A stretch of DNA of 64,000 nt. It comes from Sinorhizobium meliloti 4H41 (GTDB lineage Bacteria > Pseudomonadota > Alphaproteobacteria > Rhizobiales > Rhizobiaceae). The position numbers and the translations under genes are program-made. The notes beneath the pieces were generated by a model. The model saw only the letters and a list, made by a program, of their open reading frames with translations. It had not been told where the DNA came from and did no database searches. The DNA lies in the NCBI RefSeq assembly GCF_000375585.1, contig NZ_AQWP01000003.1, positions 410,157 through 474,156 of the forward strand. The letters are read 5' to 3'. Positions 63,989 to 64,000 of this stretch are shown piece after piece; the stretch's first letter is position 1; each line of letters opens with the position of its first letter.

Positions 63989-64000
63989 CCGGGCTATACA
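63989..64000. repeat. IS481-type terminal inverted repeat, right
   Basis: CCGGGCTATACA at the very end of the window is the inverse of the left end with one mismatch. The element may extend no further, but the flank is not visible. Confidence 0.7.

Larger units (their letters stand above)
62735..64000 (-). mobile_element. IS481-family insertion sequence
   Basis: The left end TGTTTAGCCCGG (62735-62746) is inverted at the window end (the reverse complement from 64000 is TGTATAGCCCGG), one mismatch in 12. The enclosed transposase reads nearly the full length. The element is about 1,266 bp if the right end is the last base of the window. The target duplication cannot be checked because the right flank is outside. 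Confidence 0.85.

Overview
The window is high-GC DNA that reads like a replicon of Sinorhizobium/Ensifer or a close rhizobial relative. The reasons are the dense ABC sugar-transport and sugar-acid operons, a ligD-ku repair operon, the gcl-hyi-glxR-ttuD glyoxylate block and rhizobial palindromic intergenic repeats. This arrangement resembles the pSymB-type chromid of S. meliloti. The organism and replicon are inference; no rRNA, tRNA, replication origin or CRISPR array was seen.

Layout. 1-8.7 kb: a minus-strand D-apiose operon (ABC transporter, apnO, apsD, apnL, oiaK). At its upstream end is a junction where the transporter ATPase gene has lost its normal start and the divergent isomerase gene has lost its first codons. 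8.9-14.8 kb: a minus-strand non-homologous end-joining operon, ligD-ku-(BRCT/TPR protein)-hydrolase-xth. 14.8-23.3 kb: ureidoglycine and glyoxylate assimilation (allE, LysR and IclR regulators, gcl, hyi, glxR, ttuD/glycerate kinase, allA), which converts ureidoglycine to 2-phosphoglycerate. 23.3-24.9 kb: DUF930 and DUF1349 proteins. 24.9-30.0 kb: a LacI repressor and a divergent sugar ABC operon, with two matching palindromic operators between them. 30.1-35.0 kb: the four-carbon acid-sugar pathway (ltnD, otnI, otnK on minus; regulator and otnC on plus) with twin 16-bp operators. 35.3-49.6 kb: a 3,482-residue secreted repeat protein translationally coupled to a 1,261-residue outer-membrane barrel. 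49.9-52.5 kb: AraC regulator, small zinc-ribbon protein, diguanylate cyclase. 53.0-60.1 kb: GntR regulator, denD-like erythronate dehydrogenase, SDR and a CUT1 ABC transporter. 60.1-62.3 kb: DUF6064 protein, Tat-exported aldo/keto reductase and a small unknown gene. 62.7-64.0 kb: an IS481-family element inserted in a palindromic repeat.

How the genes fit together. The catabolic modules turn plant-derived sugars and purine breakdown products into central intermediates: apiose to 3-oxo-isoapionate 4-phosphate, ureidoglycolate to glycerate 2-phosphate, threonate/erythronate to a triose phosphate. Two DUF1537 kinases, two Hyi-type isomerases and three beta-hydroxyacid-dehydrogenase-like enzymes recur across them. 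The denD-like gene near 54 kb probably feeds the otnI-otnK-otnC genes near 31-35 kb.

The least explained part is the giant protein and barrel pair. The giant protein has thirteen exact-length 118-residue repeats, each with an EF-hand-like calcium loop, then an SdrD-B-like domain and a degenerate OmpA-like tail. Its stop overlaps the start of the barrel gene (ATGA). A calcium-stiffened surface filament with a dedicated outer-membrane partner is my working hypothesis, not a demonstrated function.
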